Below, piece after piece: positions 57,339 to 64,000 of a stretch of 64,000 bases of DNA. Source of the stretch: Legionella worsleiensis. GTDB lineage: Bacteria; Pseudomonadota; Gammaproteobacteria; Legionellales; Legionellaceae. The stretch is from NCBI RefSeq assembly GCF_001467535.1, contig NZ_LNZC01000027.1, forward strand, positions 1 through 64,000, read 5' to 3'. The position numbers and the translations under genes were made by a program. The notes beneath the pieces were generated by a model. That model was not told where the DNA came from. It made no database searches and saw only the letters and a program-made list of their open reading frames with translations. How positions within the stretch are numbered: position 1 is the stretch's first letter; each line of letters starts with the position of its first letter.

Positions 57339-57573
57339 CCCCTTTATCCCTTTTCTTTTGAGGCAGCGAAGCTGCCTCATGATTTCTTTAAAGACGTAAG
57401 GTATAACGCAACGTCATAGTCAAGCTTTTTAAACAGGAAATGTTCCAATCGTCTTATTATAGGCTTCCTGGGCATCTGATAAAGATAACTTTGAGTAAAT
57501 TTGAAGTGAATGCATTAAATTAATATCTATCGATTATTTTATGAACAGAGCATTTCGCAACACCGACGGGTTA
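57321..57573 (+). repeat. 253-bp direct repeat downstream of variable gene A (copy 1)
   Basis: From the constant tail of the coding region through 235 bases after the stop. It is nearly identical to 60273-60477 plus 60799-60846. It includes the hairpin at 57359 and ends at GGGTTA. This copy is uninterrupted and shows the empty site of the MITE found in copy 2. Beyond GGGTTA the two flanks diverge completely. Confidence 0.9.
57359..57379 (+). promoter_or_regulatory. 9-bp stem / GAA-loop hairpin 20 bases after stop codon (copy 1)
   Basis: TGAGGCAGC-GAA-GCTGCCTCA, perfect 9-bp stem. The loop-closing sequence GCGAAGC is known as an exceptionally stable DNA mini-hairpin. DGR target genes carry such cruciform elements a short distance after the variable region, where they support retrohoming. 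No T-run follows, so simple termination is less likely, though not excluded. Confidence 0.65.
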
Positions 57574-57990
57574 GTCTCTGTCGCGAAATGTTTGGGGTGC
57601 GTTTGATGGATAAAAATCGAATGAATTTTTTGATTTTCAATCATTAATAAAGTAACATAATTTGGAATAGTTTTTCAATATTAAAATAACATATTAGGAT
57701 GCTGGTACAGGGAATGAACTATTTACTAGATATCAAACAAGACTTGCTCATAACGTCCAATGAATGGACCATTGCCAGCAATCAGCAATCAGCACTAGAT
57801 TTTCCATTGTCTATTCCCCTTACATTTTATGGTGTTTCTTTCCTTTACCCAAGGACTTGTCTCATCTCTTTGCTCGGTTTTTATCCCATGCTACGCGTTC
57901 GTGCATTCACTCCCATATTATGCCAATCGATTGCCGCTGACTGCTTACAAGCTCACTTAATGACTCGTTTTTACTTTGCAAGGAGCACTT
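57574..57990. other. intergenic gap with inverted repeat, no supported gene
   Basis: CATTTCGC at 57551-57558 (inside the repeat) pairs with GCGAAATG at 57583-57590. An open frame starting at 57699 runs into the next gene in another phase and has no coding character that I trust. The promoter of the following outer-membrane gene should be here. Confidence 0.4.
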
Positions 57991-58740
57991 ATGAAGTATC
58001 GTTTATTTCTTTCTATCACTGCTGCCGGTGTGTTGGGAAGTACAGCCTTTGCAGGCACCATGGGGCCTGTTATGTCTTCCAAAGACTGGACCTGGGTTGG
58101 TGCGTTTGCCGCAGAACCGGTCTGGGCAAGAGGTGGTGAGACGCAGACTTTTTATTTGGCTCCAGAGATTGAAAAGACTTATGCGGCGAGAATTTCCACG
58201 AATGCTCTGGCTTCTGGAGAGCTGTTTGTTGGTATACAAAAACCATTGACTTCTCAATGGTTGGGGCAATTGGGATTGGCAGCCGCCACGACTGCTAATG
58301 CCGAGCTTCAGGGTGTGATATGGGATGATGCCGGCCCTCAATTTGATAATTACAGCTACCAATACAAAGTACGAAACACTCGCATAGCGCTAAAAGGCAA
58401 ACTGTTGCTTGATAAAGGCTACTGGGTCATGCCCTGGGTGAGCGCAAGCCTTGGTATTGGCTTTAACCGTGCGCATAATTTTACGAATACGCCTTTGATT
58501 TTTGAAGCCTTACCCAATTCCAACTTTACAAACCACACAAAAACCGCCTTCACCTACACGCTGGGTGCTGGGGTGCAAAAATCCATCAGCGAGCATTGGC
58601 AATTGGGGGTTGGTTATGAGTTTGCCGATTGGGGTAAAAGCGAACTGGGTCGTGCAGTGGGGCAGACCATGAATTCAGGATTGACGCTCAATCACCTCTA
58701 CACCAATGGGGTTTTGTTTAATCTGACGTACATCGCATAA
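57991..58740 (+). CDS. outer-membrane beta-barrel protein between the two variable genes
   Basis: A 249-residue exported protein. The start at 57991 follows AAGGAG by 5 bases and begins a signal peptide (KYRLFLSITAAGVLGSTAFA, cut before GTMGPVMS). The mature part is an eight-strand-type barrel of alternating residues, with the GVQKSISEHWQLGVGYEFADWG strand pair common in Legionella outer-membrane proteins, and ends NGVLFNLTYIA. It ends 11 bases before variable gene B, so the two are probably co-transcribed. A role as partner or anchor of the secreted variable proteins is attractive but unproven. Confidence 0.75.
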   Translation: MKYRLFLSITAAGVLGSTAFAGTMGPVMSSKDWTWVGAFAAEPVWARGGETQTFYLAPEIEKTYAARISTNALASGELFVGIQKPLTSQWLGQLGLAAATTANAELQGVIWDDAGPQFDNYSYQYKVRNTRIALKGKLLLDKGYWVMPWVSASLGIGFNRAHNFTNTPLIFEALPNSNFTNHTKTAFTYTLGAGVQKSISEHWQLGVGYEFADWGKSELGRAVGQTMNSGLTLNHLYTNGVLFNLTYIA

Positions 58741-58751
58741 GGATAATGGTC

Positions 58752-60290
58752 ATGCAAAGAAACAACAAACACTTTTTTATGCAGAGAATACTGACTTTCT
58801 TGTGCTCAGTGTTCGTGATTACAGCAGTTTTTGCAGGAACTCCATTGTGGACCTTTGAACCTCTGACGGCTACCACAATCGCAGTGCCTGCCAATGGTAC
58901 CGCCATGGTGCAATATCGAGTCACCAATCAATCCAGTAAGCCACATACGTTGGCGATGCAGTCCATTGGCGGCATTACGCAAATCACCACGGGACTCAAT
59001 GTGTGCGGCAATCCTTTTGTTCTCAGAGGAAAAAATTCCTGCGTACTGTCTTTACAGATAAATGGCAGTCAGTTAAATGGCCCCGTTACGGGTGGTCCCG
59101 TGGTTTGCCAGCAAGGAAACCCCAATCAGTGTTATCGGCCAGGTAGCGCCAATATTTTGCGCATCACCCAGGCGCCACCGATAACGGTGGCGGTGATTAC
59201 CGTCACCGGGTCTCCTTTAACACTCACGGTAAATGGCCCAACGGGGCAGCTCACGATTAACAACACCTCGACGCAAGCGGCTGCTACCAACATCACCTCC
59301 GATTTCACAGGAACCGCCTTGGATGGTAATGTCAGCGAGACAGGCAATACCTGCGCCAATGTGCCACCAGGAGGCAGTTGCACACTGACTTACACACCAG
59401 GGAATACGGTGGTGCCGCAAACGAATTTCACCATCCAAGGCACCAATACCAATGCGCTGACGGCAGCCATTGCCATTCAATCAGGCAGTACGCTGACCGC
59501 CATCAATCCAACCTCAGGAACGGCATCAGGGGGAACCGGTTTTACCTTAACGGGTACCGGGTTAACGGGGGCAACAAGCGTTACTTTTGGCGGAATAGCG
59601 GCCACCAGTGTTACTGTCGTCAACTCTACAACGGTGACTGGCGTCACGCCTGCTCATACCGCAGGAGCTGTCGATGTCGTCATTAATACGCCGGCAGGTG
59701 GCGCCACACTAGCTAATGGCTATACTTACGTAGCAACCGCAGTCGGACAACCGGCTTTTGGTGGAACGATTGCTTGTCTGAACGGAGGATTGAATAATCT
59801 GATTGCAACCACTGCTGAAAACGGCGCAGCCATTCTATGGGGCGGATTTGGTACGGCTGTTGGTGCTGGGGCGCAAAGTAATACCGATGGGGCTACTAAC
59901 ACGGCAACGATTGTTGCCTGTTTGACAGGTCCTGGCGGAGGAGGAGGCTGTCCAATGAATATTAATGTCAACACTTACCCCGCCGGTATTTGCAGCACTT
60001 ATCAAGTGGACTCCCAAGGGAACACTCCCTGTCAGGCAGGACACACCTGCTATGACGATTGGTTTTTGCCAGCCGGAAATAATTTGACACCCGCAGGTCA
60101 ACTCAACTGCTTATTTACCAATAGGGCTGCCATTGGCGGTTTTGCCAATGGCAGCTACTGGAGTTCTACCGAGTTTTCCGGCAACCCTACGTTCGACGCC
60201 TGGGCCCAGAGCTTCGCAAGTGGCGTCCAGCTCAACGTCGGTAAGAACGGCGCTCTTCGGGTTAGGTGCGTTCGGGCTTTTAACCCTTAA
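58752..60290 (+). CDS. secreted modular protein B with C-terminal DUF1566/CLec domain
   Basis: A 512-residue paralogue of protein A. The signal peptide and first module (residues 1-138) are nearly identical to A at both protein and DNA level. The middle differs: one Ig-like module (LTLTVNGPTGQLTINNTSTQ), then an IPT/TIG module (INPTSGTASGGTGFTLTGTG; VTFGGIAATSV). The C-terminal domain (about 315-512) has YDDWFLPAGNNLTPAG and SYWSSTEF, the DUF1566/CLec signature, and ends VRCVRAFNP. I start at the ATG at 58752, matching A, rather than 58746. AAGGATAATGG lies upstream. It probably acts at the cell surface; the ligand is unknown. Confidence 0.8.
   Translation: MQRNNKHFFMQRILTFLCSVFVITAVFAGTPLWTFEPLTATTIAVPANGTAMVQYRVTNQSSKPHTLAMQSIGGITQITTGLNVCGNPFVLRGKNSCVLSLQINGSQLNGPVTGGPVVCQQGNPNQCYRPGSANILRITQAPPITVAVITVTGSPLTLTVNGPTGQLTINNTSTQAAATNITSDFTGTALDGNVSETGNTCANVPPGGSCTLTYTPGNTVVPQTNFTIQGTNTNALTAAIAIQSGSTLTAINPTSGTASGGTGFTLTGTGLTGATSVTFGGIAATSVTVVNSTTVTGVTPAHTAGAVDVVINTPAGGATLANGYTYVATAVGQPAFGGTIACLNGGLNNLIATTAENGAAILWGGFGTAVGAGAQSNTDGATNTATIVACLTGPGGGGGCPMNINVNTYPAGICSTYQVDSQGNTPCQAGHTCYDDWFLPAGNNLTPAGQLNCLFTNRAAIGGFANGSYWSSTEFSGNPTFDAWAQSFASGVQLNVGKNGALRVRCVRAFNP
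60156..60287 (+). other. candidate DGR variable region B
   Basis: The last ~44 codons of protein B. After GAGTTT, 16 of 27 codons end in C (TCC, GGC, TTC, GAC, GCC, AGC, GTC, CTC, and several AAC left), the signature expected after adenine mutagenesis of AAC codons. CAG/TGG anchors are interspersed. It ends in the constant tail shared with region A. At protein level the block aligns with A at framework positions only (F, G, K-N, VR, C, R-A-F, P). Confidence 0.6.
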
Positions 60291-60310
60291 ACCCTTTATC
60301 CCTTTTCTTT

Positions 60311-60331
60311 TGAGGCAGCGAAGCTGCCTCA
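60311..60331 (+). promoter_or_regulatory. 9-bp stem / GAA-loop hairpin 20 bases after stop codon (copy 2)
   Basis: Identical to the hairpin after gene A, in sequence and in distance from the stop codon (20 bases between). Candidate DGR cruciform. Confidence 0.65.
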
Positions 60332-60477
60332 TGATTTCTTTAAAGACGTAAGGTATAACGCAACGTCATAGTCAAGCTTTTTAAACAGGAAATCTTCCAA
60401 TCGTCTTATTATAGGCTTCCTGGGCATCTGATAAAGATAACTTTGAGTAAATTTGAAGTGAATGCATTAAATTAATA

Positions 60478-60790
60478 GTAACTCCCCAGGTCGTCATCCA
60501 GAGGAGCGAAGCGACGAAGGATCTCCAGCAAATGGCACTTATTAAATTAATGTAAAAAATACTTGAAAAATTATGTGGTTATGATCAAATAGCTGCATGA
60601 AGAACTACGAACAAATCATATCAACGCTTTTGGCAAAGATTAGGGTTGGTCGAGAAAAAAAGAAACATGCACTGATTAACACACTGAACTCACAGTGGAA
60701 TGACTTGTTTCCATCATTAATTTAAGACAGTGCCAAATGATGAAGATCCTTCGTCGCTTCGCTCCTCTGGATGACGACCTGGGGAGTTAC
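60478..60790. mobile_element. 313-bp MITE with 47-bp terminal inverted repeats
   Basis: The ends, 60478-60524 and 60744-60790, are perfect inverse complements over 47 bp, beginning GTAACTCCCCAGGTCGTC. The element is flanked by an 8-bp direct duplication AATTAATA (60470-60477 and 60791-60798). The uninterrupted repeat copy 1 has this 8-mer once and provides the empty site. The interior is AT-rich and has no transposase. It holds one 42-codon frame at 60597-60725 (MKNYEQIISTLLAKIRVGRE...), probably non-functional or a vestige. It must have moved using a transposase encoded elsewhere. Confidence 0.9.
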
Positions 60791-60843
60791 AATTAATATC
60801 TATCGATTATTTTATGAACAGAGCATTTCGCAACACCGACGGG

Positions 60844-60887
60844 TTATCCACAAAATCTGTGTATAAGATTGTGAATAGGTTGTATAA
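60844..60887. promoter_or_regulatory. cluster of DnaA-box-like sequences
   Basis: TTATCCACA (60844-60852) is an exact consensus DnaA box. TGTGTATAA (60858-60866) is the reverse complement of TTATACACA, also a strong box. TTGTGAATAGG and TTGTATAA follow as weaker matches. It starts at the very edge of repeat copy 2. This could titrate DnaA or be a relic of a replication origin. Confidence 0.5.
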
Positions 60888-61026
60888 GTACCTGTAGAGA
60901 AAGAGCAAACTGCCAAATACCAGGAATAATCAAATGTTCTTTGATTTCTCTGGCAATTCAATGCCATCTGTTTTAAATTATCTTTCGCTTTTAAACAATA
61001 ATAAACATGGAATGAGTCACTAAATC

Positions 61027-61764
61027 ATGAAAAAATTAACCCTGCTTTCTTTGATGTCCGCATTATCGTTCAGTTCCGTTATCCATGCCGGTGGTATGGG
61101 TGAAGCAAACTCTTGTTGTTCCTCATATTTTTCTCTGGAAGGTGGCTACACATGGAATAACATAGACGGCTATGACTTTGTTATTTTGGACAACAATACC
61201 CTTCTTTCCTCACGACTAACCGACGATGAATACACCGGCCGTTTTGCTGCTGGCGTTTTAACCATGTTTGCTGATCAATTCGCAGCTACTGCTGAGGTTG
61301 GCTGGGGTTACTACGGAAAAACTACGGTTAATCCCGCTCGATTGAATGTCGCTGCTGCGATTCCCGCCGCATTAACTTCCAGTCATACCTTAAGCGGATT
61401 TGATGCGTTATTAGGTGTTGCCTACGTACAACCCTATTACAGCGTTTCGTTTAAAGCAGGTGCATTAATTCAAAACATGCAGAATAATACTACTGCTTTC
61501 TATTCTCCTGACATTTCGCTCCCCTTAGTCGATAGCTACAACGAAAAAGCGGTTCAAACAGCGGTATTGCCAGAAATCAAACTTGGTGCAGCTTATAATT
61601 TTAATGAAAATTGGTCCCTGACTGGATCTTACCTGTTTGCTTTGGGAGCAAGCCCCAAAACAACCGGAGTATTCAATTTAAACAACTCGACTGGAAGTTT
61701 AAATGTAGACAAACGAAATCCAACGATCAACACGCTGTTAGTCGGTGTTCAATATACCCTTTAA
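61027..61764 (+). CDS. outer-membrane beta-barrel protein
   Basis: A 245-residue exported protein. Signal peptide KKLTLLSLMSALSFSSVIHA, cut before GGMGEAN. A CC pair follows (NSCCSSYFSLEGGYTW), then alternating beta strands with aromatic ends (YFSLEGGYTWNN; EIKLGAAYNFNENWSLTGSY), finishing LLVGVQYTL. It has the general look of the Legionella-specific small porin-like outer-membrane proteins. Function unknown. A hairpin follows 31 bases after the stop. Confidence 0.75.
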   Translation: MKKLTLLSLMSALSFSSVIHAGGMGEANSCCSSYFSLEGGYTWNNIDGYDFVILDNNTLLSSRLTDDEYTGRFAAGVLTMFADQFAATAEVGWGYYGKTTVNPARLNVAAAIPAALTSSHTLSGFDALLGVAYVQPYYSVSFKAGALIQNMQNNTTAFYSPDISLPLVDSYNEKAVQTAVLPEIKLGAAYNFNENWSLTGSYLFALGASPKTTGVFNLNNSTGSLNVDKRNPTINTLLVGVQYTL

Positions 61765-61795
61765 ACGCAAATCATCAGAATCCAACTCATATTTG

Positions 61796-61824
61796 AGGTA
61801 CTCATCACGAGTGGTAGAGTACCT
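61796..61824 (+). terminator. hairpin after the outer-membrane gene
   Basis: Perfect 8-bp stem AGGTACTC / GAGTACCT with a 13-base loop, 31 bases after the stop and followed by TGTAAC. No long T-run, so a moderate terminator candidate. Confidence 0.5.
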
Positions 61825-61938
61825 TGTAACAATTCTTAAAGCACAGGATTAGCAAAGTTATTTCTATTTACTTGTTGATAATTCATCATCTAATATAAGT
61901 TAAAACATATTTAATCGTTGTTTCAATCAAGAGTATTC

Positions 61939-62850
61939 ATGAAAATAAAGAAGTGTTTTAACCGGTTTCATTTCATTTTACTGGCCTTCGTGTCAACCTG
62001 TCTGTGCGCCAAAAATGAAAATACGAACACCGTTGAGACACACCAACCCCCAAAGACAGGCAATTTTGCCCTACCCTCTGCACAGCAAATAAGCCCTCTG
62101 GTTTCATTTGGACAAAACATAGTCGATAAAGGAACAAAGCAGGTGTTTATGGAACCTGATTACATACAGGCACCCATGGAGCACTACACTACAGCCACCC
62201 CCTCTTTTCTTTATGGACTCAGTGACATTTCATCCCTCTTTATCAGTGTACCTGCTGCAATAAATTATAAAGACGATGGCGCTCATTCCTCTGGTTTGTC
62301 TGATGCATTGATTCAACTGGAATATTCTTTTTTTGAAACGTCCAACAGAAGTTATACAACTCAGGCTACTTTTGTAGCCAATGCCACTCTGCCCTCTGGT
62401 TCCATAGAGAAATCGCCGCCCACAGGTTCGGGTTCGCCTACCTTTCTTTTGGGTACTACCTACAATATCACTACAGTTAACTGGTACGCTTTTGTATCTC
62501 CAGGAGCTATTCTTACGACAAAAAAAAATAATTTCAAACCTGGGGCGCAATACTTGTATCAGTTTGGTCTGGGTAGAACCTTTTTAACTGCCACAAATAA
62601 ATACATTTTTGCGGGTCTTGTGGAGTTTAATGGAATAATCAACGAGAAATCATCACTATTTAATCAAGCCTTACCGGATACCGGAGGTAAAGTACTTGGA
62701 GTCACGCCATCATTATGGTTTTCAAATAAACAACTGATTCTGCAATTTGGTGTTGGATTTCCCTTATATCAACAGTTGAATGGAAATCAACAACCCAACA
62801 ATTATATCCTTGTAGGTAATGCAGCGTGGCTATTTACCCCTGATTTTTAA
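61939..62850 (+). CDS. exported beta-barrel-like protein
   Basis: A 303-residue exported protein. I use the ATG at 61939, since it begins the signal peptide (FNRFHFILLAFVSTCLC, cut near AKNENT), rather than 61918. The mature part is rich in beta strands (YGLSDISSLFISVPAAINY; LQFGVGFPLYQQLN) and ends ...NAAWLFTPDF, with the C-terminal Phe that marks outer-membrane barrels. It resembles the MetA-pathway/transporter superfamily like the gene at 27.6 kb, but similarity is general. Function unknown. Confidence 0.65.
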   Translation: MKIKKCFNRFHFILLAFVSTCLCAKNENTNTVETHQPPKTGNFALPSAQQISPLVSFGQNIVDKGTKQVFMEPDYIQAPMEHYTTATPSFLYGLSDISSLFISVPAAINYKDDGAHSSGLSDALIQLEYSFFETSNRSYTTQATFVANATLPSGSIEKSPPTGSGSPTFLLGTTYNITTVNWYAFVSPGAILTTKKNNFKPGAQYLYQFGLGRTFLTATNKYIFAGLVEFNGIINEKSSLFNQALPDTGGKVLGVTPSLWFSNKQLILQFGVGFPLYQQLNGNQQPNNYILVGNAAWLFTPDF

Positions 62851-62877
62851 CCTACTAAATGCAGGTAAAAGATGCGC

Positions 62878-64000
62878 TTATGATGATGCACCTGAAGAGC
62901 CACCTTTTTTTAATAATTTGTATGATTTGCCCGCTTTAATTAAGGCTTGAATGTCACTAAAAGGTAAGGGTTTAGAGCAATAAAAGCCCTGAATTTCATC
63001 ACAGCCCATACCGAAAAGAATATTAACCTGAGCCAGAGTTTCTACCCCCTCGGCAACTACTTTAATGTTTAAACTATGAGCTAATGTAATAATCGCATTG
63101 ATAATTTTTATACTTTGCACATTATCAGGTAAGCCATCGATAAACATTTTATCTATTTTTAACGTTTCAGGACAATAATTTCGTAAATAGTCAAATGAAC
63201 TGTACCCTGTTCCAAAATCATCCAGTGTAATGCGTACATCCTGTTGTTGTAACTCATTAATCACTTTTATTGTGTGCGTGGTATCAGTCATTAATAACGT
63301 TTCAGTCACTTCAAATTCAATCCACTTGGGATTTACAGAAAATTCATCCAATAAATTTTTTATTTTTTCAACCAGATTATAAGAAGGACTGAATTGACGG
63401 GCTGTTAAATTGATGGCTGTTCGTATTGGTTGATCACTACGCACCAGATTTTTAAATGCCTCACGCAAAACCCAATCACCAACCTCAACAATTAATTCTG
63501 ATTTTTCACAAACAGGAATAAAATATTCCGGTAACCGCAGGCCATATCGAGGATCATTCCAACGAACTAACGCTTCAACACCCGTTATTTTTCCAGTTTT
63601 CAGTGAAACTTGCGGTTGATAATAAAGCTCCAGCTCATTGTTTAATATGGCCTCATGTATACCGCTTTCAATTTCCAATTGCCTTGCCGGAAGAGTAAGC
63701 ATCTCTGAAGAAGCGAATTTAAACTGGTGACTTCCTTCTTTTGCTGATTCAATGAGTGCCCATATTGCATTGCTCAATAATTGTGTGCTGGTGATACCAT
63801 GCTCTGGATACTGACTGATGCCAATATTAGTGGTTAAAAAAATCTCCAGATTATGTTCTCTAAAGGGTTTCAGGGTAATGGCAAGGAGTGTTTTAACAAA
63901 ATGAATAATTGCATTTTTCTCTTTTAGTGTATGAGACAAAAAGCCAAAAACACCAGGCTGGAGAATAGCAATCATATCAACATGCGCTAAAGAAGCATCA
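62878..64000 (-). CDS. GGDEF-EAL protein, 5' end beyond the window
   Basis: The frame is open to the right edge of the window (upstream codons read ...DASLAHVD before the first ATG), so the N terminus is missing. The visible N-terminal part (DMIAILQPGVFGFL, NIGISQYPEHG) looks like the second half of a degenerate GGDEF domain; a GGDEF motif itself would lie at or beyond the edge. The EAL domain has EALVRW, NLTA, FEVTETLL, LDDFGTGYSS, KIDKMF, AEGVE and IQGFYCSKP, all catalytic residues being present, so c-di-GMP hydrolysis is likely. The tail is Lys/Gly/Ser-rich. Confidence 0.9.
   Translation of the reverse strand, partial: DASLAHVDMIAILQPGVFGFLSHTLKEKNAIIHFVKTLLAITLKPFREHNLEIFLTTNIGISQYPEHGITSTQLLSNAIWALIESAKEGSHQFKFASSEMLTLPARQLEIESGIHEAILNNELELYYQPQVSLKTGKITGVEALVRWNDPRYGLRLPEYFIPVCEKSELIVEVGDWVLREAFKNLVRSDQPIRTAINLTARQFSPSYNLVEKIKNLLDEFSVNPKWIEFEVTETLLMTDTTHTIKVINELQQQDVRITLDDFGTGYSSFDYLRNYCPETLKIDKMFIDGLPDNVQSIKIINAIITLAHSLNIKVVAEGVETLAQVNILFGMGCDEIQGFYCSKPLPFSDIQALIKAGKSYKLLKKGGSSGASS

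Larger units (their letters stand above)
60273..60846 (+). repeat. 253-bp direct repeat downstream of variable gene B (copy 2, interrupted)
   Basis: Matches 57321-57573 in two parts, 60273-60477 and 60799-60846, which together give the same 253 bases with only a few substitutions. The parts are separated by the MITE at 60478-60790 and one copy of its 8-bp target duplication (60791-60798). Confidence 0.9.

Noticed and set aside
57699-58139. 146-codon plus-strand frame before the outer-membrane gene; its middle (MLRVRAFTP) looks like the end of a DUF1566 domain.
   Set aside because: No ribosome-binding site; the second half merely overlaps the well-supported outer-membrane gene in another phase; the resemblance covers only a few residues and no VR-like codon pattern precedes it.

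Overview
The window looks like a chromosomal segment of a Legionella species, close to L. pneumophila in gene content. The bacterium is AT-rich and Gram-negative, with polar-flagellum and PilSR-type genes. It also carries a Sel1-repeat protein of the LpnE/EnhC type, a PTP-like cysteine phytase, several acidic-tailed proteins of unknown function resembling Dot/Icm substrates, and many c-di-GMP enzymes. I made no database search; family names rest on motifs and overall sequence resemblance.

Layout. Positions 1-3.6 kb are an AT-rich accessory stretch with hypothetical genes, a broken small cysteine-rich secreted peptide gene next to an intact relative, and gene remnants. Positions 3.6-5.5 kb hold a two-gene ABC transporter. 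Positions 5.6-16.2 kb are the complete rod/hook/ring operon flgBCDEFGHIJKL on the minus strand, headed by a textbook sigma-54 promoter. Positions 16.3-31.6 kb are mostly housekeeping: hemF, an LplT-like transporter, an EAL protein, a large unknown protein, a cold-shock protein, pyrE, a four-gene cytochrome bd operon (cydP-cydA-cydB-cydX, including two tiny subunits), an RlmI-like methyltransferase, kup and rdgC. Positions 31.6-38.9 kb carry bamD, tRNA-Ser(UGA), pyrG-kdsA and the riboflavin operon ribD-ribE-ribBA-ribH. Positions 39-50.6 kb carry a BepA-like protease, a Xre/RES toxin-antitoxin pair with an inverted-repeat operator, pilS-pilR, a Sel1 protein, a LysR regulator, a secreted PTP-like phytase and a GGDEF-EAL protein. 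Positions 50.6-55.3 kb carry yajQ, two effector-like unknowns and a uridine-kinase-like protein.

The most unusual part is 55.5-60.9 kb. Two secreted modular paralogues flank an outer-membrane beta-barrel gene. Both have the same N-terminal module, different middle modules, and a C-terminal DUF1566/C-type-lectin-like domain. The last ~40 codons of each form a GC-rich block dominated by NNC codons, ending in a nearly identical constant tail. Twenty bases after each stop codon lies an identical 9-bp stem / GAA-loop hairpin inside a 253-bp direct repeat. This is the architecture of a diversity-generating retroelement (DGR) variable region with its downstream cruciform, but no reverse transcriptase or template repeat is visible here. 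If the reading is right, these are two targets diversified from elsewhere in the genome, or relics. One repeat copy is interrupted by a 313-bp MITE with perfect 47-bp inverted ends and an 8-bp target duplication, the other copy providing the empty site. A cluster of DnaA-box-like sequences follows immediately. The window ends with two more outer-membrane proteins and a GGDEF-EAL gene that runs off the right edge.
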